This document shows, piece after piece, positions 12,420-27,400 of a stretch of DNA of 64,000 nt; positions within the stretch are counted from its first letter, which is position 1; each line of letters opens with the position of its first letter. The stretch lies in contig CALSFV010000304.1 of assembly GCA_943737045.1 (NCBI GenBank), positions 186,001 to 250,000 on the forward strand, given 5' to 3'. The notes below the pieces were generated by a model, which did no database searches, had not been told where the DNA came from, and was given only the letters and a program-made list of their open reading frames with translations. Both the position numbers and the translations under genes were made by a program. Origin of the DNA: Parapristionchus giblindavisi. Taxonomy: Eukaryota; Nematoda; Chromadorea; Rhabditida; Diplogasteridae.

Positions 12420-12609
12420 CATACTTTTTCGGTACCCTCGCCGTTTTCTTTTATATAGTGGGTCAATTCCCGAAATAGGGTGAGTCGATTCACAAAATTC
12501 GTAATTTTCGCTTAAAAATCGTCATTTTAGCTTTCCTTTTTTATAAAATGGCCTAAAATGGGCCACATATAGTGGATCAATCCTCGCACTGCGAGGGTAT
12601 GACCATGTA
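12420..12609. mobile_element. Short MITE, 'TACATTTTCGGTACCCTCGC' family, copy 1
   Basis: The left end is ACTTTTTCGGTACCCTCGCC and the right end GCGAGGGTATGACCATGTA. Internal hallmarks are TATATAGTGGGTCAATTC and AAAATGGGCCACATATAGTGG. It is the same family as the elements at 27985, 43629 and 52726. Confidence 0.7.
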
Positions 12610-13029
12610 TGTTTAGGGGTGGATCGATAGCGGAACACTTTAGGAATGGAGTAATTGAACAAGCCTCCCTTTAAATCTATAAAATAAATTATGTCACTAA
12701 ATAACTGACTGCATATACGTGTTTAAAAAAGTGTATTCATCACTATGCGACTGTGAACTAATTTAATTACACCAACATATTATGTTTGTATTCCTTGATG
12801 TGTTGCCTACATTTACTCAAAAGATCAGCTTTATTCCTTTCCTGGATCAAAAGTTACAAAAAAGGGAAAAGCGTATCATTACTTTATGCTGTACGTTTAA
12901 CTGTATAATGTAAACGAAACATTTTGCACCTAGAGCCACCGTTGGTCTCATATCACGCCTGTCACGAGAAAATCGAGCTAAATAGTTTTTGGACATCTTC
13001 TACCCCATCTATCTTTCGCCTCATCCTTT

Positions 13030-14705
13030 TGGTATCCTATTACCTCAAAAGATTGTAATGCACTTGAGAAAGTTCAAAGATTATTCACTCGTATAGTCTA
13101 TTATCGATGTTTCAATATCTCCTCTTATTCATCTCTTCCCTCGTATCATGATCGATTGAGCGCACTCTCTATGAAGCCACTTAATGAAATGAGAGTTATC
13201 AGTGATCTTCTCCTTGCGAGAAAGATGCTGTACAATGAATCTATCATACAAAGAGAACAAATGTTTTCTTTCGACTTATCTCGTTCTCGTACATATACTT
13301 TTGGAATGCATATTGAATTCACCAAAAACAACATACGGTACAATTCATTCCCATTGAGAGTCAGTCGTTGGCTGAATCAACTACCACCTAGTATACATAA
13401 TGCCCACTCTTTTGCTGACTTCAAGAGAAAACTGATTACAAGTGAATGCCCTTCCATTTTCGCGGCCTGAACTTTGATCCCTCACAGTTCCCCCATAGCA
13501 CCTACCATTACCCAATTGTGTCTCCATTGTGACGTGTCGTCTTGGTCATTCTCACTATCATCGACTGCAGTACTGGTCCTCTTCCCAGCAGACTCAAGAA
13601 CTCCTCCATTCACTCATACGATATACATGAGTAACTACACGATGATATGAGAGGGACGGCTAGCTCACATGAGACTTCCCACCCCATTTGCCACATCCAT
13701 CATCTTAATCTTTATCTACCGTTCTTGAGAGTATATTGATTAATTATTACTTCACAATTTTTCGACTGTATCGTTCATGCGTGAGCATGTGATAAATATA
13801 TATATACATCTCGAGGCATGCCCTACCAGCCCTCAAAGTCTCATTGTGGAATTTTTTTCATTTACAATTAGTTTCGGTAAGGTGAAGTCCCAACTTTGAG
13901 CACAAATTCTTCTGGTGCGTTTTAGCGAAAACGTGGCACAAGAGGGACCCCCGCTCTTTTTTCGAGCTCTATCGATCTAAACAAACCAGAGGGAAAATGC
14001 CTCAGACCACAGTTACACTACGGTGCAAATAACTCAAAAATTAGGAAAATGAGGTGCTCTTCTTCCAGTATGTTATTAAGTTTTTCATGCGCTTTCAAAT
14101 GAGGGGTTTGCGAAAAAATACATTAGTGTGTTCGTATGGTTCGAATGAAAAAGAGGGAAGAGAAAGTGAGAAAATGAAAATATCATTCCATCATTAGACA
14201 GCGCATGAACTTAATAACATACTGGAAGAAGATCACCTCCTTTTCCTAATTTTTTTGAGTTATGTGCTCCGTAGTGTAGCTCTGTTCAGAGGCATTTTCA
14301 TAACTTATGGTTTGTTTAGATCGAAAGAGCTCGAAAAAAGAGCGGGATCACTCCTGCGACACTTTTTCGCTAAAACGCACCAGAAGCGAGAAATTCGTGC
14401 TCAAATTTAGGACTTCGCCTGACCGAACCGGTGTATTGAGCCCCAAAATGAAAAAAATACACAATGAGACTTTGGGGGCTGGTAGGGCATACCTAGAGAT
14501 GTTCAAAATGGTACTAACTCATTTCATCATTTTTGCTTCATTCCCATTCTCACAACTTCTCATCTCGTGTCTCGTGACAGGCGTGATATATTGTCTTGTC
14601 AATGATACATTAAATCTATTCATTGTTTCTTGTTTGTTTCATTTTTTTCTTGTCATGTTGTATTCGATATGTAAATTATTTGTTGTTGTGAGAATAAAGA
14701 ATTGA
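13030..14705 (+). mobile_element. 3' end of a non-LTR retrotransposon, split by a palindromic insertion
   Basis: One open frame, about 13030-13470, reads as the extreme C-terminus of a CR1/Jockey-like reverse transcriptase: FWYPITSKDCNALEKVQRLF, then YHDRLSALSMKPL, then NSFPLRVSRWLNQLP, and a stop at 13468-13470. Normal family members end with this region. The catalytic part is missing, with a stop upstream at about 12990. T-rich sequence at 14510-14705, ending in AATAAAG, may be the remaining 3' tail, separated by the palindrome at 13808-14505. The 132-codon frame at 14307-14705 spans that junction and is not taken as a gene. Confidence 0.7.
13808..14505. repeat. Palindromic element, about 700 bp
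   Basis: ACATCTCGAGGCATGCCCTA at the left matches the complement of TAGGGCATACCTAGAGATGT at the right. The inner arms match through GCTCGAAAAAAGAGCGG and CCAGTATGTTATTAAG. There is no supported gene inside. Confidence 0.75.
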
Positions 14706-15059
14706 CGTATACATCGTTTAAATGTGCAGTAGACATTAGGGATCCGCAAATGTGCATTCGTGCGAACTGATTTTCAAAATGAAAATGAAATAAAAGTCGT
14801 GCGCACGACTTCATTATTATAATTAAGTATTCATTCGTTCAAATTAATGCATTCGATTCATTCTAATCATTTTTATTCATCAAATTAGTGGTTGGTCTGT
14901 CATTTGCATGCATTACATCGCACGAAAAAATGCGTTTTAATTTTGCAGAATGACTTTTGATTATTTTCATTTCGTTCATGCTCGTACCGGCTGTGCATTT
15001 GCACGAATGCGGATCCCTACTAGACATGAATGGAACTGGAATAAAAGTAAGCAAATTAA

Positions 15060-15290
15060 TGGCCAACCGCAAAATTATTGGCCCAACTTTAGAGTAAATT
15101 TAGGGCCAACTATCAAACTATTGGCCCAACTTTCGACTAAATTTACAGCCAACCACCAAATTATTGGCCCCACTTCAAAACAAATTTAGGGCCAACCACC
15201 AAATTATTGGCTCAACTAAAAAAGTGGGGCTTGTCTGGTAGCCAAAGTTGAGGCTAAACTTCGACCAAATTATTGGCCCCAATAAAATAG
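15060..15290. repeat. Tandem repeat, GGCCAAC/ATTATTGGCCC words
   Basis: About 3.5 units of roughly 40-65 bp built from GGGCCAACCACCAAATTATT and TGGCCCAACTT-type words, followed by degenerate versions. Confidence 0.6.
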
Positions 15291-15461
15291 CGGATATCAA
15301 CTATGCAGTGGAATCACTGGATCTGGAGCGTTCTGAATGGTGAATTTTGTAATGAACGATTTTCTCCTTTGACGCTTGAATATTTTTCGTGTAATTTGAT
15401 AGAAATCACTCTATTTCAATAATACCATATACAGCTGAATAATGAGATCAAAAAAAGTAAT

Positions 15462-18400
15462 TTATCCGAAATATTGGAATCCAGCATGTCTTAACATAAC
15501 TGATAATCGATCAATAGGAATGGACAACTCGGGATTATTAGTCTTCACGTTGTCCAGATCGTAACCGATTAGTTGAAAACCATTGACCATGTTGTGCCGG
15601 AAGTAATTGGCCAACTGAAATTGATGATTCATTTAAAGATTTGCAAAACTAAAGTACTCCAACGAAATTGTGAAGTATAATATATCTACTTGTTATAGAT
15701 AGATACCGTAATCAAAATCGTAGTTTTATATTCTTGGATCGATTGATTTATAGAGATTAAAACACCCACTTGGGAATTACTAGTCACGAAGTCAACATAA
15801 GCAGCCGTTTCTTCGATCTCAAAATCGTAACATTTAACCAGAAAATGAATGATTAAAAATCACCGTCCACTCCATCATTCTTTCAACTCCTGGGGTTATT
15901 TCTCCAGCGAGAAGGTTAAGATGTGCAGGATTGAATGGCGATGACTGCAAATATCAAACAATGAAGCTAATATTTTATTCCGAATTGACTGGCAGATCTA
16001 GTCTGGCAACAAGATCTATTCTCAAGCATTAATTCTTTTTGCATATATTCTATAAAACATAAAACCGACACAAATTATAATATATTTGCTATTAATTCCA
16101 AATTTGCTTACGTTATAATTAGAGTTGGCTATTAGGGTTGCTGTTGCGGACCAGCAACATCAATGCGGGCCCGCATTGAAGCCACGCCCCTTTCTCACCC
16201 CCTCCGCCTCTCTAGGAGGTTGCTGACCCGCAATGATTTTACGAGTCATTGCGAGCCCGCAACCCCCCGAATAGCCAACTCTAGTTATAATAATAATAAT
16301 ATTAAATTTATCCTTTCTTGGGCAAGAAAAATAGCGATATTCCATGATCATGGATTGATGATATCAATAGGGGGGGGGGAAGAGAACATGTAAGTGATGA
16401 AGAGACAAGAACAGGACATGCAGATGTACGCCCCCTTCTTGGCAGATTGTTTATGCACAATTTCAAAAATTACGATATTACCAAATACAGAATTACAACC
16501 TGTAAGCATAGAGTCTTCAAAAAACGTGCGTACCTCAACTAAAAATCATACTGAAGAAATGCAAAAAAATCGTAATCGTGAGAGCTGCAGCAGTTGTCAT
16601 TCATCTAGTCATATAGGTCTGTAAGCTATTAAAATATACAAAACATTACTAAAAGTCTTATTCAAAAATGTCAACTGACATAACGATTTATTCACATCAA
16701 TTAGCAAACAGCGCGTCATTATAACCTATATTATATTATATTATATTTATATTATATCAATCTGAAACTATGGACTCTTTCAAGAGACGACTCACTCCCG
16801 CTGTTCTTCTTGCTCTGACCGAATAATAATAATGAGATCAAGATACCATAACGATCCATCTTTTCAGCACTAATTGTGACTTTTAGCACTCACTCAATAA
16901 TGACAACACCTCTACATCTTATTGAGATAGTGTTAATTGTTGTGGCCTCTTTGTATATTTGAAAGGATAGAAGTGAGAGAGCTACTAATGTAAACGTTGT
17001 CTATATATTGCTCTGTCTCTCTGTCGCTCTATCTATCTATCCTTTTTACATCCATTACTTCCGTCTTATTTTATCCAATCATTGATATCTTCAGCTTTTT
17101 TTATTTCTCCAAACTATGCTCTTCTTGTAGCGCTTGAAAAAAAAACTGATTTTAATAAACAATGCGATTTTGTCTATTTAAACTAATCTTGTTTTACGCG
17201 TTTTACATGACAAAGAAAGTAGAGAACAGAGAAATAGTGTGCGCAATGAAGAGACCATTGAGTGAGGTAACCCTCCCTTTAAAGGCAGCTGGCATCCAAA
17301 AATTTCGATTCGAAATAGTTAAAATAGGTGATCTCATGTTGATAAGCTCAAAGAACTATTCAGAAATATGTATTTGAAAGTATGAAGAGACGCTCTGGTA
17401 AGAAGTTGGATTACTGCAGCCTGCTCCACACCAAGGGCGAGGCTTCCGAACTACAGAATGCTAACTCAATCGAAAAGCTCAAAATAGCCCATTATTGAGT
17501 TTTATTCTTCATAATTCCCCACTGCGGATAGAATTATCATCAAAATATTCAATTTCAAGTCGTATCCAAAGAGTTGGTGTGGCAATTCCATAACTCCGCC
17601 CAATCTTCCACTCTCACCTCTCAACTTCAGAATGGGTTACAGGTATATTAGAATACTGTCAAAAATGGCAAAAATGGAAAAAATTTTAAGGGACAATGAG
17701 AAAATGAGAGAGCCAAGTATGCAAATCAGATGGGTACTCTCCACATGCCTTGAAAGTTGTATTTTCAATGCGCATAGTGAGCTTTAAACATATCGGTAAT
17801 CAATATCAGATATGTCTTTCGATTCGTGTGATGAATCACTATCATTCTATCCGAACAGTCATATCACGAAAAAAAACGCGAGGGTCTCGATCTTTAAAAT
17901 CGCACAAAGCAACTTGTTTCATTATTCTTGGCACCAAAAACTACCTCGGACAAATTTCTCGAGATTATTAAAAAAACGATATTTTTCGTTAATTTAACTA
18001 CTTAAAAGGACCGGGAAACGAAAAACAAGTTGACCTCATATAAAAGAGCTTGAAAGTCTGTTTCGAAATATATACATCTTATATCATAAGAATTCTCTGG
18101 TAAGGAGAACCGCGCAGTTAAAAAACTACAGTCTGCTCCAGATAGCGGGAGCCTTTTCCTAATTGCCACACCAACTCTTTGGATACGACTTGAAATTGAA
18201 TATTTTGATGATAATTCTATCCGCAGTGGGGAATTATGAAGAATAAAACTCAATAATGGGCTATTTTGAGCTTTTCGATTGAGTTAGCATTCTGTAGTTC
18301 GGAAGCCTCGCCCTTGGTGTGGAGCAGGCTACAGTAATCCAACTTCTTACCAGAGCGTCTCTTCATACTTTCAAATACATATTTCTGAATAGTTCTTTGA

Positions 18401-21400
18401 GCTTATCAACATGACATCACCTATTTTAACTATTTCGAATCGAAATTTTTGGATGCCAGCTGCCTTTAAAGGGAGGGTTACCTCACTCAATGGTCTCTTC
18501 ATTGCGCACACTATTTCTCTGTTCTCTACTTTCTTTGCCATGTAAAACGCGTAAAACAAGATTAGTTTAAATAGACAAAATCGCATTGTTTATTAAAATC
18601 AGTTTTTTTCAAGCGCTACAAGAAGAGCATAGTTTGGAGAAATAAAAAAAGCTGAAGATATCAATGATTGGATAAAATAAGACGGAAGTAATGGATGTAA
18701 AAAGGATAGATAGATAGAGCGACAGAGAGACAGAGCAATATATAGACAACGTTTACATTAGTAGCTCTCTCACTTCTATCCTTTCAAATATACAAAGAGG
18801 CCACAACAATGAACACTATCTCAATAAGATGTAGAGGTGTTGTCATTATTGAGTGAGTGCTAAAAGTCACAATTAGTGCTGAAAAGATGGATCGTTATGG
18901 TATCTTGATCTCATTATTATTATTCTGTCAGAGCAAGAAGAACAGCGGGAGTGAGTCGTCTCTTGAAAGAGTCCATAGTTTCAGATTGAACTACGCCACG
19001 AGGTAGCTTACATCGTGATACTCTTACTGAAAAAAAGTATTATATCAGGACGTGTGTCTAGTGAATTCATGTAAGATACTAAAAGGTGGGGGGCGATCGA
19101 TTCGGCAACGGATTATAAATCGGTTGGGAGATGGCCTATGGCAACAATAGTTGTACCATTGTTATCAGTATATCGAAACATTCATGATGGTCCGAGACCA
19201 AATACTATATGCCTGTATATTAACAGTCAGCTAACTTTTATTTTTATGGATACCGTAACCTGAACTACCGTAATCAAACCGGGATTTGCCTTGAATTTCG
19301 CTATAATATTGAAGAGTACGGTGGCTAGATCCCTAAAAGCTGTATGTTTGTCACGTGTTTGCCTAGACATTATCATTCGAGCTAGACAGAGATCTGATTG
19401 TGAGATTGTTCTTCTATCTGAAAGAGAGATTATACCGAGAAAGGATGAACGAGTAGAATATGCTGGCAATGAGAGAGGGTGGGATGGGAAGGTATAGTAT
19501 CTACAATATATGATTAGGGTAAAAGAATTCTAACTTTTTCATTCTTGGTTATATCTAATATAATATAATATAAATATAATATAATATAATATAATATAGG
19601 TTATAATGACGCGCTGTTTGCTAATTGATGTGAATAAATCGTTATGTCAGTTGACATTTTTGAATAAGACTTTTAGTAATGTTTTGTATATTTTAATAGC
19701 TTACAGACCTATATGACTAGATGAATGACAACTGCTGCAGCTCTCACGATTACGATTTTTTTGCATTTCTTCAGTATGATTTTTAGTTGAGGTACGCACG
19801 TTTTTTGAAGACTCTATGCTTACAGGTTGTAATTCTGTATTTGGTAATATCGTAATTTTTGAAATTGTGCATAAACAATCTGCCAAGAAGGGGGCGTACA
19901 TCTGCATGTCCTGTTCTTGTCTCTTCATCACTTACATGTTCTCTCTCCCCCCCCCCTATTGATATCCTCAATCCATGATCACAATTTCATTCCATTCATT
20001 ATTATTCTTCATTTCTTTGTTTCACAACATTTGTATACACTTTGACTTGTGTGTCCTGACTGTGGCCAAGCTATTAAGTATTATAGTAATTAAGAATAAG
20101 CAATCCAAACAAGCAAACAAACAAAATTTGGAAAAAATATTACCTGTCTATCCTCGACCACGTTCGGTACATCAATCCAGTCTGGGGAACTTCTTACGCT
20201 CTGAATTAAGTATTATTGACCGTATTAAGAACGTCATTATTTTTGATACTAAAATAATAATAATTCTGCGTGCATGTTTTCTATTCAGACCTGTTTCCCT
20301 ACTGAAAGTACACCTGGAAGACGCATCATGGAAGGCTCGTCATTAAGATATCTTTCCCCGTCTAGACAACTCGACGAGTCAATAAACCACGCAGTTTGAT
20401 CGATAAACGTGCATATTTTGTTCAATTTAATGATAATTGAATAACAACAAGAGAGAATAGCAAGAGAAGAAGCCCGCCGTTTGAATCTTATTGAATGAAC
20501 TCTGATCTATGGAGTAAGAGATGAGTGCCTGAAGTTCAAGAAATCCCGCCCACTCTCTCTCATAACTACAGTAACCACGCTCACTCCAAAATAAAGATCA
20601 AAGTTCATTCTCCTTCTGTATTATAATAAATGCATAAGAAATACAAGCTTCCCAATGAATAGTAATATCGAATTGTTGCAGGTACAATCCTCAATTACAC
20701 CTCTAAAAAATCTATCACACCAAAATATAAGTTTTCCAGCTCAGAATGGCTCAAAACAACTTAAATGATAACTCTTGGCACTTGGCCAAAAAGTGACATG
20801 AACAGATCTCTCCCAACTTTTGCACAGCTGTAGTATGGGGTGGCATGATCTCGCCGACAGTTTGGCTTCATCATATCAGCAGGCTCGCTTGATAACGTAA
20901 GTTCGATAAAGTGGCATCAAAATTTCAAAGTTACGGATTCGTTCGATATGTGTATACGACGAAGTGCAATAGTAAAGATCCGAAACCGTGAGACCCAGAA
21001 AAGACATTTCAAAAACACAAAAAAAAATTGTTTTATTTTTCATACAATAGCTTTTCGATGAGGGACTTTTTTATTCCTTCAATTTGATGAGTATTCGTTA
21101 GTGTAACTACTGTACGAAAATTAACTAAGGCACATAACAAAACACAATTAATTCGCGTTTTTATGAACGAATAAGCGTGTGCTGGTTACGGTAATTCAAA
21201 TGCGGAAATTCAAAATTGGTGGAATTTACCTGCTAATTATTTTCCTTCGTCGTATAGACATATCGAACGAATCCGTAAACTTTGAAATTTTGAAGCCACT
21301 TTATTGAACTTACGTTATTTAGCGAGCATGCTGATATGACAAAGCCAAACTCCGTCTGCGAACTCATGCCACCCCATACTACAGCTGTGCACAATTTGGA

Positions 21401-24400
21401 CGCGATCGGTTCATATCACTTTTGAGCCAATTGCCAAGCCATAATCTAAATATGTTCACTGAGTCGAATAGTCTCTCTTAATACCAAAGAATCCAAAATA
21501 TGAAAAAATACCGGTGCTCTATAGCCGTCCGATTCATAAGATGCGTCATCCATTTCGGGATCGTCAACCGCCATAATGAACTAAAAGAAGTTATTATTAA
21601 CAGTATAACACGCGTGTCGCGTAAGGATCAATACAACTAACGGACAATGAAAAAATGAAAATTTGGTTTAAATCATTTTTGGATAGCCCTGACAGTGCCG
21701 GAGAAGATAGCGTTTCGATTTTTTGTCTAAGATCAATTTTGACGAAGATAGACGCCGTTGACTGTCGGAATGTGTGGAAAAGTCTTGACTTTCACCCGCA
21801 ATAACTCGCTTTGAAATGGGAATATTGAAAATATCTTAGAGACATTAATTGTAGAAATTTCACAGGAGAATCGAAATAACCCAAGCAGAAATTACAAAAT
21901 CGATTTTTCATCAACTTCTGTGGCGGGAAGCTGACGTTTGCACCACAAATCGATTGTACACTTTTTTATTGGTTCAGATGATAGATATTGTGAAGACGCA
22001 TCGATTGATGTATACTTTATTGGGTCGAATCGTGCCCGCGATATGAGTTTTTTTTCCAAAAAACGAGTCTGTAATCTCGGACTTAGCCGATTTCTGACTC
22101 GAGAGGTGGAAGGGTCATTTTGATCTACCCAGTCGTCTCTCGCTGATAAATGATTTGCCAACTTTTTTGTTTGTTTTTACGCATTTTTAAATGTTTTCAA
22201 CGGGTTTCCCTTTTTCCTGAATATATTGCTGAACCACTGATCACCTCATTCTCCTCAACTCGAGCAGATGCCACTTCCTCCACTATGAAAAACTCGCAAG
22301 AGGAGAAGAAACGAGTCGGAGGAGGTATCGGAGATGGAATATGACATCTATGAGGGGGGAATGAGGAAGAGGATGAACACGAGTTTGATGAAATATTTAC
22401 TGATAACCAGGACGAGGAGGGTTTCCTTCGAGAGACTATCGTAGCCGGAAGAGTCTCCATCTTTGATAGATAGATTGTTAGCTTGTTCATGTTTGCATTG
22501 TTTAAATACTAATTCCTTCTTTGAATTAGATTTTTTGTTATGATTTTCATTTATTTTTACGCTTGTTTTCTAGTTCAATGCTCAGAAATACCAAGAAATG
22601 TCATTGATCAGCGAGAGACGAGTGGGTAGATCAAAGTGATTCTTCCATCTCGCGAACGAGAAATCGGCTAAGTCCGAGATTTCAGACTCGTTTTTTGGGA
22701 AAAACTCATATCGCGGGCACGATTCAACCCCATAAAGTATACATCAATCGATGCGTCTTCACAATATCTATCATCTGAACCAATAAAAAAGTGTACAATC
22801 GATTTGTGGTGCAAACGTCAGCTTCCCGCCACAGAACTTGATGAAAAATCGATTTTGTAATTTCTGCTTGGGTTATTTCGATTCTCCTGAGAATTTTCTA
22901 CATGTTATGTCTTTATGATATTTTCGCCCCATTCAAAGCGAGCTATTGCGGGTGAAAGTCAAGACGTTTCCACAAATTCCGGCAGTCAACGGCGTCTATC
23001 TTTGTCGAAATTGATCTTAGACAAAAAATCGAAACACTATCTTCTCCGGCACTGTCAGGGCTATCCAAAAATAGTCAATATGATAGGGGTTATATTTTGT
23101 CCGGCCACCCCTCGATTTTGTCTCGATTCCTACGTGACACGCGTGATAATATTGAGCGTATAAAAATCACTTGTTTTACTTGTAGAAGAGACTATTTCTT
23201 GTTTTGCATGATTCAGAAACTATACCGATCGCTTTTATATCAAATAGCGCGCGGCGAAGGTCAGCCGGCTTACAAGGGGAGCACCAGTTGCGACGGAAAC
23301 GATTATGAAAGCAACCCATATGAGTGGCAAGGGTTGAGGAGTTGATGGAAAAAAGTGATTTCAAAAGTTGCTTACATGACCTACTAATCGATATTATTTA
23401 ATCGATTGCACATTTGACTATCACCCTACCCCGCGGGTTCTATTTCCGCTCCCCTTCAAAATGTTTTTGCTATTTTTTTAAAGCTTCCTCAACATCATTT
23501 TCGTTGAATTATCGAAATTGGCCGGACATTTCCGAACATTTTCGTAATTTGGTGGCGTATTTATTTAAAAAATATCGATTAGTTGGTCCCGTAAGCAACT
23601 TTTGAAACCTCTTTTTTCCATGTCCTCCCCCCCCAACCCTTGCCACCCATATAGATCGTTTTCAGAATCGTTTCCGTCGCAACTGGTGCTTCCCTTGTTA
23701 GGTGAGAGGCAGCGAAGAGACAATCGAGAGTTTGGCGAGATCTCGCCTTTGAGCGACTTCCGTTCCTTATCGCCCAGTGTCATTTTCTTATGCAAGTACA
23801 TTTTATACGCACAATAATGTACTTATTTTTGGAAGATAATAATAATGTTGTCAACTGGAAGGATTTTCCAAGTGCCAGTATTGACCGTATAAAATACACT
23901 TGTTTATTTGGTACGAGAGTAGCCAACCACTGCCACAATGAATTTCTATGTTTAGAGAGAGAGCACCGGTGAGAGAGTAGGTAGATCAGAGAGAGCGAGG
24001 AAGGAAACGAGGAAAGAGTGGGGAGTTAATCGATAGTTCTTCCTCTGTTTAGCAGCAGTAGCAATGCAATTATGCAAGTACATTTTATACGGACAATACA
24101 CTTCACTCGTGGCGCCCGTAATTATCATACGTAAAACTGAAAAATTCAGTTTTCGTCATTACCAATGAAAAAAATCGGTAGTTGAATTCTCTCAGAAAGT
24201 GTCATTTGCTAGTATTACCTCATCAACATCGTTATCTTCAATCACTTGCGGGGCGATCTGAAAGAAAGTAAAATATTATTCAAATGATTTCACCGACCCG
24301 AGTGAAACGGATTCTTAAAACCAAGTCGTGTTATGCTGTGATAATTCTGCATTATTTATGGAAAAAGAATCTTGTATTTCCAAATCATACTGTAGAGTAA

Positions 24401-27400
24401 AAACGGAATAAAGTTTCGATTTGTGCTACCACAGACCATCAGCGTCTAAAACTGTTAGGTGGCCCAGCCCCTTCAAACTTTTTGTTTGACAAATTTTTGC
24501 TGTCCTCACAAACCGATCGATAGTCATTTTAAAATTTCATTTTTTTTTTTAAATTCAAATCGACTCGACACATGTCGAAACCTCAATGTTCTCCATTTTT
24601 ATTACCCTTTTAGATAGTTTTAGTCCCTAGTGGTATATGGTGTTACAAATCGTTCACTTTATTCTGTTTTGAAAAAGCCGTATGAAAGGTTATTTACCTG
24701 TTCAAAAAATCCCTCTATGAGATTATCGATATGAAAATTCTGAATGAATATATTATCACACATTATTCAGTATTATTTAAAATCTCCGGTTTGGCAGGGT
24801 AATATTGTAGTAACTAGCGAGCGAAAAGTATCTTACTTTTTATTTGCTCTTTAGTTATTGTTACGCTATTTCGTGAGTATAGAGAAGAATAAATAAAATG
24901 TAAGTTACTTTTCGCGCATTACTTACTATAATATTACCTTGCAAACTCGGAGATCGAAACACTGCTTTCATGTTATCGAGTATTATCGATCGATAAATAT
25001 TGATTTCATTGTTTTCTCAAATGCGCCATATCATGCATCATTTTTCAGAGTGTTTTCGGCATTTCCTTTTTTGCTGAGCCAAGCTTCTAAACCAGATAAC
25101 TAAGTTTAATCCAAGCTCGATACAGTGAGATATTCATTCAAATCCCTTAACGTATAGAGAACAACAAGCTTTTTTTTTGCGTCACGTTTTCACGAACACC
25201 GTTGAAGCTAGCGACCTGCGGTTTGCGGCATTAGATTCAGCATCGGCGAATTAAGAAAACTTTCGGACAACTTTTTGAAAAAATGCCTAAAACTCATTTA
25301 ATTATCGATTGAAGCGTTAAACGGTCAAATGCCCTTATTTCCGAGATTATAGCTTTAAGCTTGTGTTTTTCTGCGTACGTTTACCAATTAGCATACGGGG
25401 AACACGATGCGAACAACCTCCGATCATAATTACATCGATTTACGCCATAATTTTGCACTTAAACATTTTACACGCGACGCGTGTGCGACGCGTCGCGTGT
25501 GCTCGCTTCATTCGAAAGAAAGCGAATTCAATCGTGGGGTTAATGCTAAATTGTGATTTCATTTTCTCATTCATAGTATTCATAGCATCACTATACCTTC
25601 AGGCCATCACTGGATGGCGGCCATTACTATGATATAGTATTATCCCATATGTATAGAAGTTAAATAGCGTTTTTTTCACGTCACGTTTTCTCCCGTCCCA
25701 TTGAAGTTAGAGCGATGCGGTTTGCGGCATTAGATTCAGCATAGGCGAATTAGGTAAACTTTCGGACAAATTTTTGAAAAAATGCCTAAAATTCATTTAA
25801 ATATCGATTGAAGTTTAAAAGTTTAAACATGCTTTATTTCGAAGTTATAGCTTTATTCTTTTGTTTTTGTGCATACGTTTATCAAATGGCATACGGAGAA
25901 AACGATGCGAACAACCTCCGACCGCGCTTACATCGTTAAGGCGTCCAAATTAGGCAAAAACGAAAACGTGTTCATTCATTTGACCTAACTACTGACTGAC
26001 TTGCGTATGGGTCAGCATCGCTTTCGAAATCTTTCACTAAAAATTTCGTCCAATTATGAATTGTGCTGTCGTGTTTCATTTAACGTTTTACGATTCATGA
26101 TTTTGATAGTTCATCTTATCTACGTACGCGTCAGCGTGCGTGACTTTCGAAATCTTAGCGTTAGTTCTACCATACAGGGTGCGTGATAATTACTTGGACT
26201 CGAACTGTTATCTGTATCTCCCCTTAGAACGCGAGTTGAGCAACCAGTTTCATACCATTATTTATTCAATTCATTAATAACAAAAGTATGTCAATGGATT
26301 TCGATATTCCCCCCTTTCGCGTTAATACAAGCCCGTAGGAACTCGAAGGCAATGTGCATTTTACGGAGGTAGTTGTCGTTGAGTTTGTTCCATGCTTGGA
26401 TGGGCACAGCGTTTCGAGAGCGGAATCTAGCGAGGCGACGAGAGAAAAAGAGAGACAACGCGCGCGAGAGAGAGTTCAGACAGTTAGACAACACGCGACG
26501 CGACACGCGATGCATGCAAGGGCGCGGAGGAGAGAGACTCCGCCTCCCCGGCATTGATGTGCATTATTGGCATTTTGCCAAAAATTCTGTTTCCTCTCTC
26601 CCCACAGGGCTGAAACGCTGTGAGGGAGCCGACTTCAAGCTTGCCAGAGTCCAGTACTTGGTAGTATAGATCCTGCTCTCCAGAACCCCCGGCACTGAGG
26701 TTCAGGGGATTCAAGTCAGGTGAGATGGGGTCATTCCTTGGGAGTGATGTTGTCGGGAATGTTCTCACCAAGCCCCTTGGTCTTGGCTTTGGCTGTTCCT
26801 CCGCCCTGCTGCTGAGTCCAAAAACTCCGACCGAAGTGAGACTTGACCCAGGGGAAGAGTGTGGCTTTCAGGATGTAATTGATTTAGTAGTTCTGGTTCA
26901 CATTACCGCTTGGGCTCACAAAGACGAGAAGGATCCGACCATTGGAGATGAAACCCGTAAAGACCTTCCCATAGGCAGGATGCGTGGTTGACCGGTGATG
27001 CCACCCAGTTTGGTAGATTCCTTGGCATTATGAGTGATGATTGTGCTGTTCAGAGAATTGATCTCACAATCGAGGTTGAAGAACTTTTTACCAACAAAGG
27101 AAGCGGTGAAATGTTCGTAAATGCGACACCGGTCAAGAAGGAAAAGGCATCGCATTCAGGGCTGGGATTTTTTGAAAATAATTTCAAAAAATTTTTTGAT
27201 CAAAAAATTCAAAAAAATGGCTCAAAAAATTTTTGAATTCAAAAAATTATTGAAAAAGTTCTTTACTTCGTTTAAAAGGATAATAAGCAATTCAGACACA
27301 TCATTTTTGCCTGAAAAGTGGTTAAAACGTTCAATTACACAATTGATCAAATTCTGAAACATGAAAAACATCATACAATATTTTTTCACTTTTCAAAAAT

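Noticed and set aside
14307..14705. 132-codon plus-strand frame with hydrophobic C-terminal half
   Set aside because: It crosses the boundary between a palindromic element and the 3' tail of a retrotransposon, and the hydrophobicity comes from T-rich tail sequence.
17162..17377. 71-codon frame repeated at 18371-18586
   Set aside because: It is the two arms of one palindrome, so its repetition is not evidence of selection. No domain or homolog is recognised.
19975..20346. 123-codon plus-strand frame
   Set aside because: AT-rich, begins at the end of a palindrome arm, with no recognisable domain or splice partners.
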